From the NCBI GenBank assembly GCA_021827365.1, contig JAKAWK010000006.1, forward strand, positions 1 through 37,459: DNA of 37,459 nt, read 5' to 3'. Every line of letters begins with the position of its first letter. Position 1 is the stretch's first letter. Origin of the DNA: Nitrospirota bacterium (GTDB lineage Bacteria > Nitrospirota > Leptospirillia > Leptospirillales > Leptospirillaceae). Positions 24,111-31,135 of the stretch are shown here, one piece after another. Under the pieces are notes generated by a model, which saw nothing but the letters and a program-made list of their open reading frames with translations, was not told the origin of the DNA and did no database searches. A program made the position numbers and the translations under genes.

Positions 24111-24959
24111 ATGAATCGAAGAGGGCGAGGTTTTCCGGTCGCCGGAATCCTTTTCCTGGCGATCGCGGGCTGCCATTCGGGGTTGCCTTCGGACAAGGTG
24201 GCAGAGCTGGTCGCAAAGGTCACCCACGGCACCGCCGCCGTCCGGACGGTCTTCGACGGCCCGCCCGGCTCGGGGCTGACGGGGGCGGTGATTGCCGGTG
24301 GGACCCATGCTCCGGTCGTCGTCTGGATCACGCCGGACGGGAAGACCCTCATCGCCGGGAACCTCTTCGACGCCCGGGGGAGGAATCTGACCCGGCTGGC
24401 CACCCTCCGGCTGGCGGACGTGCCGATCCAGACGCCCGCCCCTTCTTCCGTCGCGGCCGCGGCTTCCGGCCCCCCTTCCCCGGTCCCCCTCGCCCCGGAG
24501 GTTTACCGGACGATGGTGGGAGGGGTCCGGTCCCTCCGGGAGGGAGCCGGGAAAAAGAGCCTCTGGATCTTTCTCGACCCCAACTGCCCCTGGTGCCGCC
24601 GCCTCTACGCCGACCTCCGGGCGCATCCCCTGCCGGCGGACGTCTCCGTGAACTGGGTGCCGGTGGCCTTCCTGAAACCTTCCTCCGTGGGCCGGGCCGA
24701 GACGCTCCTTTCCAAGGGCCTTCCGGCCCTCGAGCGGAACGAGGACCGATTCGACGAATCGACGGAGGACGGGGGCGCGCCCGAGACGCACCGGCCGGAT
24801 CTCGAGTCGGCGGTGAAGGAGAACACGCGGATTCTCGTCGCGGCTGGAGGCACGAAGACCCCGACCCTCGTGTTCCGGGACGACAAGGACGGGTTCCGGC
24901 GGTTCGACGGCTACCCGACGCCGGAGGGTCTCTCCTGGATCCTGTCGGAGGCCCAGTGA
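24111..24959 (+). CDS. DsbC/DsbG-like thioredoxin-fold lipoprotein
   Basis: The 282-residue protein starts at an ATG with AAGGAG upstream. Its signal peptide ends in the lipobox LAIAGC, with Cys near residue 20. The middle (about 40-110) resembles the dimerisation domain of DsbC/DsbG proteins. Then SLWIFLDPNCPWCRRLYADL carries the redox pair C159-P-W-C162, followed by SVNWVPVAFLKPSS. Such proteins isomerise disulfides in the periplasm. The next exported proteins of the cluster contain cysteines, which suggests a dedicated folding role. Comparable Dsb-like genes occur in conjugation clusters. Confidence 0.8.
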   Translation: MNRRGRGFPVAGILFLAIAGCHSGLPSDKVAELVAKVTHGTAAVRTVFDGPPGSGLTGAVIAGGTHAPVVVWITPDGKTLIAGNLFDARGRNLTRLATLRLADVPIQTPAPSSVAAAASGPPSPVPLAPEVYRTMVGGVRSLREGAGKKSLWIFLDPNCPWCRRLYADLRAHPLPADVSVNWVPVAFLKPSSVGRAETLLSKGLPALERNEDRFDESTEDGGAPETHRPDLESAVKENTRILVAAGGTKTPTLVFRDDKDGFRRFDGYPTPEGLSWILSEAQ

Positions 24960-24991
24960 ATTCCGGGGTCCGGACACCTTCCGTCCTGAAC

Positions 24992-25038
24992 GGGACCGAT
25001 CGGGTCCCGAGCCTGACAGGTCGAATCCCGAACGGGAT
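24992..25038. other. Two short hairpins in the spacer before the transglycosylase
   Basis: GGGACC (24992-24997) pairs with GGTCCC (25003-25008) over a 5-base loop, and ATCCCG (25025-25030) pairs with CGGGAT (25033-25038). They occupy the only long non-coding gap in this part of the cluster (121 bases). No T run follows, so they are more likely RNA processing or regulatory structures than terminators. Confidence 0.3.
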
Positions 25039-25080
25039 ACCTCCTGTCCGCGACCGGAGAAGCCCCCGGACGGAGGGGAA

Positions 25081-25521
25081 ATGACGGCCATGATCGTCCC
25101 GCTCACGATGGCCTGCCTCTTTCAGGCGGCCCGCCACTACCGGGTGGATCCCGTGGTCCTGGAGGCGATCCGGGTGGTGGAGAACGGCGAGACCGGACAG
25201 GCCCGGCAAAACGCGAACGGGACCAGCGACCTGGGGCCATTCCAGGTCAATTCCTTCTGGATCGGGAAGCTCCGCAAGAAGGGCATCCGGGTGTCGTTCG
25301 CCCGGCTCCGGGACAATGGCTGCCTAAACGCCTTCGTGGCGGCCTTCATCCTGTCGGAGGAAGTGCGGCGCGCCCCGGGAGGTAACCTCCGGACCGCCAT
25401 CGGGCGCTACCATTCCCGCCGGAGGTCCGAGGCCCGGAAGTACCGCGCCCGGGTCCTCCGGGAGATCGTCCGGCTCGAGCGAAACGGAACTTCCTTTCCG
25501 AAAGGGGGCAAAGACAAATGA
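25081..25521 (+). CDS. Lytic transglycosylase (SLT type) of the secretion system
   Basis: The 146-residue protein has a lysozyme-like SLT fold: AARHYRVDPVVLEAIRVVEN, with the likely catalytic Glu at about residue 39, then NANGTSDLGPFQVNS, the usual G-x-x-D-x-G-x-x-Q-x-N motif, and later AIGRYHSR. It would cut peptidoglycan to let the channel through the cell wall. No clear cleaved signal is seen, but the first 15 residues are hydrophobic. GGAGGGG precedes the first ATG; a second in-frame ATG lies three codons later. Overlaps the next gene as ATGA. Confidence 0.8.
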   Translation: MTAMIVPLTMACLFQAARHYRVDPVVLEAIRVVENGETGQARQNANGTSDLGPFQVNSFWIGKLRKKGIRVSFARLRDNGCLNAFVAAFILSEEVRRAPGGNLRTAIGRYHSRRRSEARKYRARVLREIVRLERNGTSFPKGGKDK

Positions 25522-26012
25522 ATCCGGACCGGAAGGCATTCTTTGCAAAGATCGCGTCACTCGGCGGAAGGCTCGCACGGCGCAGGATTGGACGGCCGGG
25601 GACCCGGCCCAGGCTTGTCGAGGCAGGCGGGAGTCTCCTGGTCGTGATCGATCCCGAGCACTGCCTCGTCGTTGCGGATTTTTTCCGGACCGGGGGAGAT
25701 CTCCGGTGGGACCGGGCCCGAAAAAGCCTGGTCTGGACGACGGGCACGGGGGACGAGGCCCAGGAAGAACTGACGATCGGTCTGCCGTCCGCCCCGGACC
25801 TCTCCGCGATCGGGACGGGGGCTCCCCGGAAGTCGAAGCTCCGGGGCTGGGCGATCGGGATCGCCTGTCTCCTGATTCTTCCGCCCCTGTGGGTCCGCCT
25901 TCTCTCCCCGCCTCCCCCGGGACGCCTGGCGTCTCCCTCCGGGTACGTCCCCGGGGCGCTTTTGTCTCCCGGCCCCGTCCGGCGGATCGAAGGAACGGGG
26001 TGGATGAAATGA
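25518..26012 (+). CDS. Single-pass membrane protein of the Dot/Tra cluster, unknown
   Basis: The 164-residue protein has a basic amino end (GGRLARRRIGRPGTRPRL), a small beta-rich part (SLLVVIDPEHCLVVADFF), and one membrane helix at about residues 110-127 (GWAIGIACLLILPPLWV). A Pro-rich tail follows. I recognise no family. Its start and stop both overlap neighbours as ATGA, so it is firmly part of the operon. A cytoplasmic domain anchored at the inner membrane is the most likely topology. Confidence 0.65.
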   Translation: MNPDRKAFFAKIASLGGRLARRRIGRPGTRPRLVEAGGSLLVVIDPEHCLVVADFFRTGGDLRWDRARKSLVWTTGTGDEAQEELTIGLPSAPDLSAIGTGAPRKSKLRGWAIGIACLLILPPLWVRLLSPPPPGRLASPSGYVPGALLSPGPVRRIEGTGWMK

Positions 26013-26365
26013 GACGGGTCCCCCTCTTTTCGAAGGTTCTGCCGGTCTCCTCCCGGACCTTCGCGCGGTTCCGGGAGCTTTGCGCCGCGGGATTCTCCGG
26101 AAGAACGGGAACAAGGCTCGTTCGGGCGCTCTCCGGGAGGGAGTCGCCCACGGGCCGGGAAACCCCCTCCCGGCGGGAGGCGGGAGCCGGGCTCGTCCTC
26201 TACGCCCTGCTGGTCCCCTTCGGGGTCCGGGCGCTCGTCGGCCGCTACTGGGTGACGGGAAGCCTCCTGACCGCGATCGGGCTCGTCGGCTGCCTGGGGA
26301 TCGTCCTCCGAAATCTGGGCTCCCCCTCCCCGAAGGACGGGCCGGGCGACGGAGGTCCGACGTGA
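26009..26365 (+). CDS. Small two-helix membrane protein of the Dot/Tra cluster, unknown
   Basis: The 118-residue protein has a basic amino half and two membrane helices at about residues 60-76 and 82-100 (GAGLVLYALLVPFGVRALVG, then GSLLTAIGLVGCLGIVL), joined by a short turn. No family is recognised. It starts in an ATGA overlap and ends in a GTGA overlap with dotD. The position just before dotD suggests an accessory inner-membrane subunit. Confidence 0.6.
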   Translation: MRRVPLFSKVLPVSSRTFARFRELCAAGFSGRTGTRLVRALSGRESPTGRETPSRREAGAGLVLYALLVPFGVRALVGRYWVTGSLLTAIGLVGCLGIVLRNLGSPSPKDGPGDGGPT

Positions 26366-26892
26366 TTCGTGCACACGGCTTCGGAACGAGTGTCCTTCTT
26401 GCCGGCCTCCTGCTTCCGGCCCTTCTTGCGGGATGCGCCTCTCAGGGAGCGCCGAAGATGGGGACGGTGACCCCCGACGACCGGTTCGTGCTTTCCGAGA
26501 TCCACCGCTCCGCCGGCTCCATCGACCGGCACATCCGGGCCCTGGAACGGGCGAGCCTCCGGAACATCCGCGTCCGGAGCCTTCCGCCCCCCACGGGCGC
26601 GGCCGCGGTCCGGATGACTCTCGACTACGACGGGCCGATGGAGGAGGCGGTCCGGGCGGTGGCCCGGATGATCCGCTACCGGGTCGCGGTGGCGGGACGG
26701 GCCCCGGTGGTGCCCGAGATCGTCAGCGTCCACATGCGCCGGAAAACCGTCCAGGCAGTCCTCGAGGACATCGGGCTCCAGACGGGATCCCGGGTGGGAC
26801 TCAGCCTCGACGCCTCCCGGCGCCGGATCGCGATCCGGTACGGGAACGCCCGGGCGAATGACGGGATTTCGGAAACGGGAGGGGATCCATGA
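26362..26892 (+). CDS. dotD: DotD (TraH) family lipoprotein
   Basis: The 176-residue protein starts with GTG. A signal peptide ends in the lipobox LLAGC at about residue 25. The mature part has helical SEIHRSAGSIDRHIRALERA, then GAAAVRMTLDYDGPMEEAVR and RMIRYRVAVAGRAP, which match the DotD domain, a fold like the N0 domain of secretins. DotD with DotC helps DotH reach the outer membrane. It precedes an inserted toxin-antitoxin pair that separates it from dotC. Confidence 0.85.
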   Translation: MIRAHGFGTSVLLAGLLLPALLAGCASQGAPKMGTVTPDDRFVLSEIHRSAGSIDRHIRALERASLRNIRVRSLPPPTGAAAVRMTLDYDGPMEEAVRAVARMIRYRVAVAGRAPVVPEIVSVHMRRKTVQAVLEDIGLQTGSRVGLSLDASRRRIAIRYGNARANDGISETGGDP

Positions 26893-26917
26893 GCGGGAGT
26901 TATTTCTTGAAGGAACT

Positions 26918-27250
26918 TCAGACGATCCGGATCTCCAGGCGCTTGCCGCAGGCCCGGGCGTACTTCCGGAGCGTTTCGAGCGAGGGGGAGTGCTTCCGGG
27001 ATCCCAGCGACGATTCGATCCGGGCGAGGGAAGAGGGCTTGATTCCCATCCGGTCCGCCACCTCGGCCTGCGAGAATCCGGCAGACTTCCGCGCCGACAA
27101 AAGAGCGTCCAGAGCGACAAACTCGTCCTCCAGCGCATCGTATGCCGTTCGGAAGGCCGGATCTTTCATCCATTCCTCTTTGGTTTTCTCGATGTCAAAG
27201 GCGACCGGTTCGTACCGCTCCTCGTCCTTGACGATCATTTTCCGACCCAT
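26918..27250 (-). CDS. higA: HigA-like antitoxin with XRE helix-turn-helix
   Basis: The 110-residue protein has the Gp49-partner layout: an amino part with DPAFRTAYDALEDEFVALD, then a helix-turn-helix SARKSAGFSQAEVADRMGIK and PSSLARIESSLGS, then LETLRKYARACGKRLEI. It would neutralise the toxin and repress the pair. GAGGTGAAGT precedes the ATG. It lies opposite to the Dot operon, between dotD and dotC, and overlaps the toxin end by 56 bases. Confidence 0.85.
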   Translation of the reverse strand: MGRKMIVKDEERYEPVAFDIEKTKEEWMKDPAFRTAYDALEDEFVALDALLSARKSAGFSQAEVADRMGIKPSSLARIESSLGSRKHSPSLETLRKYARACGKRLEIRIV

Positions 27251-27569
27251 ACTTCACCTCTTTCAGACGTCTGCGTGCAACGATCAAGTCTCTATCCGGG
27301 GTCTTTTCCGTTTTTTTGATGAACCCATGGAGCACGATCACCCGTTTTCCGGAGAGCAGGCAAAAGAATGCCCGTCCGATTCCTTCCTTCCCCCGGGCCC
27401 GGATTTCGAACAACCCTTCCCCCATGGCCTGCATCTAGGGCAACCCAAGGTCCGGGCCGTCCTGAGTCCTCCGTTCGATGATCCGGACAAGACGGACCCG
27501 CACACTTTCCGGCCAGGACCAAATAGCCCGGCGAACGGCCTCGTTGTAATAAGCGATCGTATATTTCAC
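27195..27569 (-). pseudogene. higB: HigB/Gp49-type toxin gene with in-frame amber stop
   Basis: Read from a GTG at 27569 the frame gives KYTIAYYNEAVRRAIWSWPE, then RIIERRTQDGPDLGLP and a TAG at 27435-27437. The next codon in the same frame is ATG, and the sequence continues MQAMGEGLFEIRARGKEG, FCLLSGKRVIVLHGFIKKTE and DLIVARRRLKEVK. Together they form one complete toxin of the RelE/HigB superfamily (PF05973 type). The only defect is the stop, at a position where relatives usually have His, Tyr or similar. A single base change could account for it. No indel is needed. The carboxyl piece could restart at the ATG but would lack the first half of the fold. Confidence 0.8.
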
Positions 27570-27578
27570 ACCAAAAAC

Positions 27579-27596
27579 ATTAACACATATGTTAAT
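27579..27596. promoter_or_regulatory. Operator-like dyad before the toxin-antitoxin pair
   Basis: ATTAACACATATGTTAAT has 7-bp perfect arms (ATTAACA/TGTTAAT) around a 4-base centre. It ends 10 bases upstream of the toxin GTG start, the usual place for autorepression by HigA-type proteins. It is AT-rich, unlike the surrounding GC-rich cluster. Confidence 0.65.
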
Positions 27597-27664
27597 CATG
27601 TGCAAGAAAGCGGGCGTCCCTTCGATCCATGTCTCATCTTCCCCGAAAGAATCGGAGGCTCTCC

Positions 27665-28459
27665 ATGATGGACTACGCCGCCCCGCCGGCCCTGGTGCAG
27701 AAGGCCGACCGGGATGCCGGGTACCTGGAAAAGCTCGAAGGCCTCCGGGGGAGTGCCGCGTTCGCAAAGGCGAAGAAGGACCCCTGGAACGAGGCGGTCC
27801 GGGACGCCGCCCTGGCGCTCGGCACGCGGGCGGGGCTGTCGTGGGAGACCGCCCGCATCAACAAAAGCCTGGCGGGGGTTTCGGCGGATCTCTCCCGGAT
27901 CTTCGACTTCCGAGCCCTGACCCTGGACTCCGGCCGGGTGCTCCCGCCGGTGGTGCTCTCCACACGAGACGCCCAGCGCCTGGAGGACCCGACGACGCTC
28001 CGGAGGGTGACGGTCTCCTGGCGGCTTCTCCGGCCGGCGGTCCTGGCGACGGGGGTGCCTGACTGGCGGACGTACCTGGTCCGCCATTTCGATCCGCCGG
28101 ACGTGGCGAAGGACGTGCCGGGGGTCCTTCTCCCGAAGACTTCCGCCCAGCGACAGGTCTGGAAAGCCGCCCTCCTCGAGGGCTGGACGAACGGGGTCTC
28201 CCAGGCCCGGGAAATCTTCCGGATCGATCTGCGGCGCGCGCGGCGGGACCTTCTGGGCCAGGTCCGGTTCCATGTCCTGGCGCTCGGCCGCCTCGTCTCG
28301 GTGCCGGCCTTCGCCCAGAGCGACCTGGGGGTCGAGAGGAACGGCGACCGGATGGACGCCGGGATCCGGGTCTACCAGATCACCCGACCCACCGCCTTCC
28401 GTGGCCCCGGACGATGGAAAGCCGACCCCTGGCGGGCCCGGCGGGGACCGTCCCGATGA
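27665..28459 (+). CDS. dotC: DotC (TraI) family protein, no lipoprotein signal visible
   Basis: The 264-residue protein matches the DotC domain: DAALALGTRAGLSWETARIN, then IFDFRALTLDSGRVLPPVVL, WRTYLVRHFDPPD, VLLPKTSAQRQVWKAALLEG and LGQVRFHVLALGRLVSVP. DotC is normally an outer-membrane lipoprotein, but no signal or lipobox precedes the domain here. The frame is open only to 27593, which adds no hydrophobic stretch. CGGAGG upstream favours the ATG at 27665. The toxin-antitoxin pair ends directly upstream, so the amino end may have been lost. ATGA overlap with dotB. Confidence 0.85.
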   Translation: MMDYAAPPALVQKADRDAGYLEKLEGLRGSAAFAKAKKDPWNEAVRDAALALGTRAGLSWETARINKSLAGVSADLSRIFDFRALTLDSGRVLPPVVLSTRDAQRLEDPTTLRRVTVSWRLLRPAVLATGVPDWRTYLVRHFDPPDVAKDVPGVLLPKTSAQRQVWKAALLEGWTNGVSQAREIFRIDLRRARRDLLGQVRFHVLALGRLVSVPAFAQSDLGVERNGDRMDAGIRVYQITRPTAFRGPGRWKADPWRARRGPSR

Positions 28460-29730
28460 CGGCCACCCCGTTCTCCCCACCCCGTCCGGTCGCCCTCCTG
28501 GATCCCGAGCCGCCGCTCCTGCGCCTTGGGGATCTGGACACGCTCCTCCGGCGGGCCGTCGAGAAGAAGGCCTCCGACGTGGTCTTGAAGCCGGGGGATC
28601 CGGTCTGGCTTTCCCTGCACGGGGAGTGGGTGCCCGGCTCCACCCGCCGTCTCGTCGCCCCGGAGATCGCCCAGCTGTTGAACGAGACCGCCCGGCACCC
28701 GTCGGCCGCCGCCCAGGTGGGCAAGGGCCTGGCGATGGACTTCGCCTACGAGGCCCCCGTCGACCGCTTCACCCGCTCCCGGTTCCGGGTGAACGCCACC
28801 CAGTGCAGAACCTCCCGGGGAACCGGGATCGAGCTGACGCTCCGGAGCATCCCGGGGGTGCCGCCGGCGCTCTCCGACCTGGGCTTCGAGCCTGCCCTCC
28901 TGGCGGCCCTCTTCCCGCTCTACGGCCTGGTGCTCTTCACCGGGCCGGTCTGCTCGGGCAAGACGACCGCGCTCGCCTCGACCCTGGCTGAAAGCTCCCG
29001 GACCCGGCCCCGCCGGATCCTCGCCTACGAGGCTCCGGTCGAGTACGACCTGGACGGGATCCCCGACCGGATCGCCCCGGTCACCCAGACGGAGATCCCG
29101 AACGACCTCCCGGAGTTCCGTGAGACCGTCCGGAACTCGCTCCGGCGGGCGGGGAACATCGTGCTCCTGGGGGAGTGCCGGGACGCGGAGATCCTCCGGA
29201 GCCTCTTCGAGGCGGCCTCGACCGGGGTGGCCGTCTACTCCACCCTGCACACCAACTCCGTGGCCGAGACGATCTCCCGGGCCGCCGACATGTTCCCCTG
29301 GCAGGAGCGGGACGGCACGGTCCGGCAGATGCTCGCCTCGCTCCGCCTCGTCGTCCACCAGCGCCTCTTTCCCTGTCCGGGCGGGGGCCAAACGGCGATC
29401 CGGGAGTTCCTGGCCTTCACCCCGGAGATCCGGACGCTCCTGGAGAAGGAGAACGAGACCGCCCGAATCGTCTCCCGGGTGGGGGAGCTGGTCGAGCGCT
29501 TCGGCCAGCCCCTGTGGCGGGCCGCCCGGGCCAAGGCGGAGGCCGGACTCATCTCGGAGGAGACCTGCGAGGAGATCCTCCTCACCACGGGCCGGGGAGA
29601 CCGGACTCCGGAGCCGGTCCTTTCTTCGGAACCGTCGGAGGCCGCCCGGGCCCGGACAGACGAAAGGCTGCTCCCGGAAATCCTGTCGACCTTCCGGGAG
29701 CTCCTCCGGAGGCTCGGGAATGTGGCGTGA
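28456..29730 (+). CDS. dotB: DotB (TraJ) family secretion ATPase
   Basis: The 424-residue protein is a PilT/VirB11-type hexameric ATPase. The amino domain has AVEKKASDVVLKPGDPVWL. The Walker A motif GPVCSGKTTA starts at residue 163. An Asp-box-like EAPVEYDLDGI, the Walker-B-type NIVLLGECRDAEI near residue 234, and the His box STLHTNSVAET follow. It powers assembly or substrate release at the cytoplasmic face. The ATG at 28456 forms ATGA with the dotC stop; an upstream ATG at 28414 is less likely. Confidence 0.92.
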   Translation: MTATPFSPPRPVALLDPEPPLLRLGDLDTLLRRAVEKKASDVVLKPGDPVWLSLHGEWVPGSTRRLVAPEIAQLLNETARHPSAAAQVGKGLAMDFAYEAPVDRFTRSRFRVNATQCRTSRGTGIELTLRSIPGVPPALSDLGFEPALLAALFPLYGLVLFTGPVCSGKTTALASTLAESSRTRPRRILAYEAPVEYDLDGIPDRIAPVTQTEIPNDLPEFRETVRNSLRRAGNIVLLGECRDAEILRSLFEAASTGVAVYSTLHTNSVAETISRAADMFPWQERDGTVRQMLASLRLVVHQRLFPCPGGGQTAIREFLAFTPEIRTLLEKENETARIVSRVGELVERFGQPLWRAARAKAEAGLISEETCEEILLTTGRGDRTPEPVLSSEPSEAARARTDERLLPEILSTFRELLRRLGNVA

Positions 29731-29992
29731 CACGGCTCGCCCCGCCCGGATCGGGCTCCATTTCGTGAAGCCGGACGCCCGGCTGTCCGTCTTCCTGCTC
29801 CTCTTCTTCCTGCACACGCGGGAGTGGACGGCGGCGGTGGCGGGATCGGCCGCCCTGTTCTTCGTGGCGGCCGAAAAGCTGGGCTTCGGCTTCGAGACCG
29901 TGTTTCTGGCGCTCCGGGCCGTCGTCCTGGGCCGGAGCCGTCCCGGCTCGCGGGAATGGGTCCCGCGGAGTTGGTTCTTCTACGGACGCTGA
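29720..29992 (+). CDS. icmT: IcmT (TraK) family protein
   Basis: The 90-residue protein has ARIGLHFVKPDARLSVFLLL, then a membrane segment (FLLLFFLHTREWTAAVAGSA) and a second one (ALFFVAAEKLGFGFETVFLA), and ends in WVPRSWFFYGR, all typical of IcmT. The start overlaps dotB by 11 bases. In Legionella IcmT is required for effector translocation and pore formation. Length is within a few residues of the known proteins. Confidence 0.85.
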   Translation: MWRDTARPARIGLHFVKPDARLSVFLLLFFLHTREWTAAVAGSAALFFVAAEKLGFGFETVFLALRAVVLGRSRPGSREWVPRSWFFYGR

Positions 29993-30006
29993 AAAGGGAG
30001 GAAGAG

Positions 30007-30381
30007 ATGAAAAGAGTCGAAAAGGCGAATAGGACGAACGCCGCGGGAACGGCGCTTCTTCTGGGGGTTCTGGGCCTGGCGCTTTCAGGGTGCGCGACGA
30101 TGTTCGCCCAGAAGGTCGTGGCCCAGGGAGGGCCGGAACCCGGTTGGGTGGCGGACCCCGCGGCTCCGCCCGGACGCTATGCGTTCGTCGGGGAAGGCTA
30201 CGACCTCGATCACCTGAAGACCGCCCAGTACAAGGCCTGCGCGGCGGCCGAGCGCAAGGCCGGCGACCGGCGGGACGCCGACGGGAAGTTCCAGGGCCTC
30301 GTGGTCCATTCGTGGTGGAAAAAGACCCGGGGCGTCGTCGGGATCCGCTATCACGCCTACTGCGAGATCGTGACCGAATGA
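30007..30381 (+). CDS. Small lipoprotein of the Dot/Tra cluster
   Basis: The 124-residue protein has a signal peptide ending in the lipobox LALSGC, with Cys near residue 31. The mature part, PEPGWVADPAAPPGRYAFVG followed by LKTAQYKACAAAERKAGD, faintly resembles LPP20-type lipoproteins. No firm family. AGGGAGGA precedes the ATG. It overlaps the next gene as ATGA. Outer- or inner-membrane anchoring is both possible. Confidence 0.6.
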   Translation: MKRVEKANRTNAAGTALLLGVLGLALSGCATMFAQKVVAQGGPEPGWVADPAAPPGRYAFVGEGYDLDHLKTAQYKACAAAERKAGDRRDADGKFQGLVVHSWWKKTRGVVGIRYHAYCEIVTE

Positions 30382-30941
30382 GACCCGGGAGAACGCTCCG
30401 GGGAGCGGCGGCCGCGGGCCTTCTGGGCCTGTCGCTCGCCGTCCCCCCTCCGGCCGGGGCCTGGTTCGCCCTGACGCCGGGCCCGCCGCCTTCAGTCCTG
30501 GAACCCCCGGTGCCGGACTCCGTCTCCGGGGGCTATCCGTTTCCCCCGTCCGTCCGGAGCGGGGACGCGGCGGGTTCCCCCGCTCCCCCTCCGAACCCTC
30601 CTATCCGGGGGCCGTTCCGGCCAGGGCTCATCCAGACCGGGGCGGCCTTCCCGACCCTGGGAGGGGACTACACCCGGCCGGTCCGCGGGTTCGGCCACAA
30701 GGAGCCGGTGCGGGACGTCCTGGCCCAGCTCCTGGGAGCCGGCTGGACGGATCTCTACTGCGGCGTGGCCCCCGGCACCCGGATCGACTGGTCCGGGGGC
30801 CGGACCCTCCCCCGGACCCTGGACCGGATCGCCCGGACCTATGGCCTCCGGGTCCGGGTCGACTGGACCGCCCGGACGATCCTTCTTTCGCGTCCGGGGG
30901 TCCCGGGACCCCCGCTCCGGGACAAAAGGCGGGACAAATGA
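30378..30941 (+). CDS. Exported protein with TcpQ/PilL-like carboxyl domain
   Basis: The 187-residue protein has a signal peptide ending at AGAWFAL (about residue 28). A Pro-rich linker follows, then a domain of about 80 residues: GHKEPVRDVLAQLLGAGWTD, GTRIDWSGGRTLPRTLDRIA and RTYGLRVRVDWTARTILLSR. This is the TcpQ pattern seen in pilus and conjugation proteins that work with secretin-like rings. DotD has a comparable N0-type domain. It probably joins the outer ring. Confidence 0.7.
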   Translation: MRPGRTLRGAAAAGLLGLSLAVPPPAGAWFALTPGPPPSVLEPPVPDSVSGGYPFPPSVRSGDAAGSPAPPPNPPIRGPFRPGLIQTGAAFPTLGGDYTRPVRGFGHKEPVRDVLAQLLGAGWTDLYCGVAPGTRIDWSGGRTLPRTLDRIARTYGLRVRVDWTARTILLSRPGVPGPPLRDKRRDK

Positions 30942-31135
30942 CGGACGAACGGCTCTGTTTCCGGACGGTCAGGATCTGGTCAAGACGGAGGAAGTCCCTT
31001 TTCGGCAACGGGCCGGGACGCCCTTTCCACAGGGTTTTCCCCACCTTCTCCGCCCGGTCGGGGGAAAACCCGGCAAAGGCCCCGGACAGGAGGGCGACGC
31101 CCTCCGCGCCCGAGAGAAGAGAGGAGACGCCATGA
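30938..31135 (+). CDS. Possible small Arg-rich ORF linking TcpQ-like gene and dotO
   Basis: A 65-codon ORF starts in an ATGA overlap with the TcpQ-like gene and stops in an ATGA overlap with dotO. Its protein is very rich in Arg and Pro, without recognisable motifs. The dotO frame is also open here, so coding is unproven. If not translated, this is a 190-base leader for dotO. Confidence 0.25.
   Translation: MTDERLCFRTVRIWSRRRKSLFGNGPGRPFHRVFPTFSARSGENPAKAPDRRATPSAPERREETP

Noticed and set aside
26889-27668. Long plus-strand ORF through the toxin-antitoxin region
   Set aside because: It is antisense to the HigA and HigB frames, which have clear family patterns, and shows no domain of its own.
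30841-31131. Upstream extension of dotO in the same open frame
   Set aside because: It overlaps the TcpQ-like gene and its residues look like out-of-frame translation; the ATG at 31132 has a good ribosome-binding site and an ATGA link.
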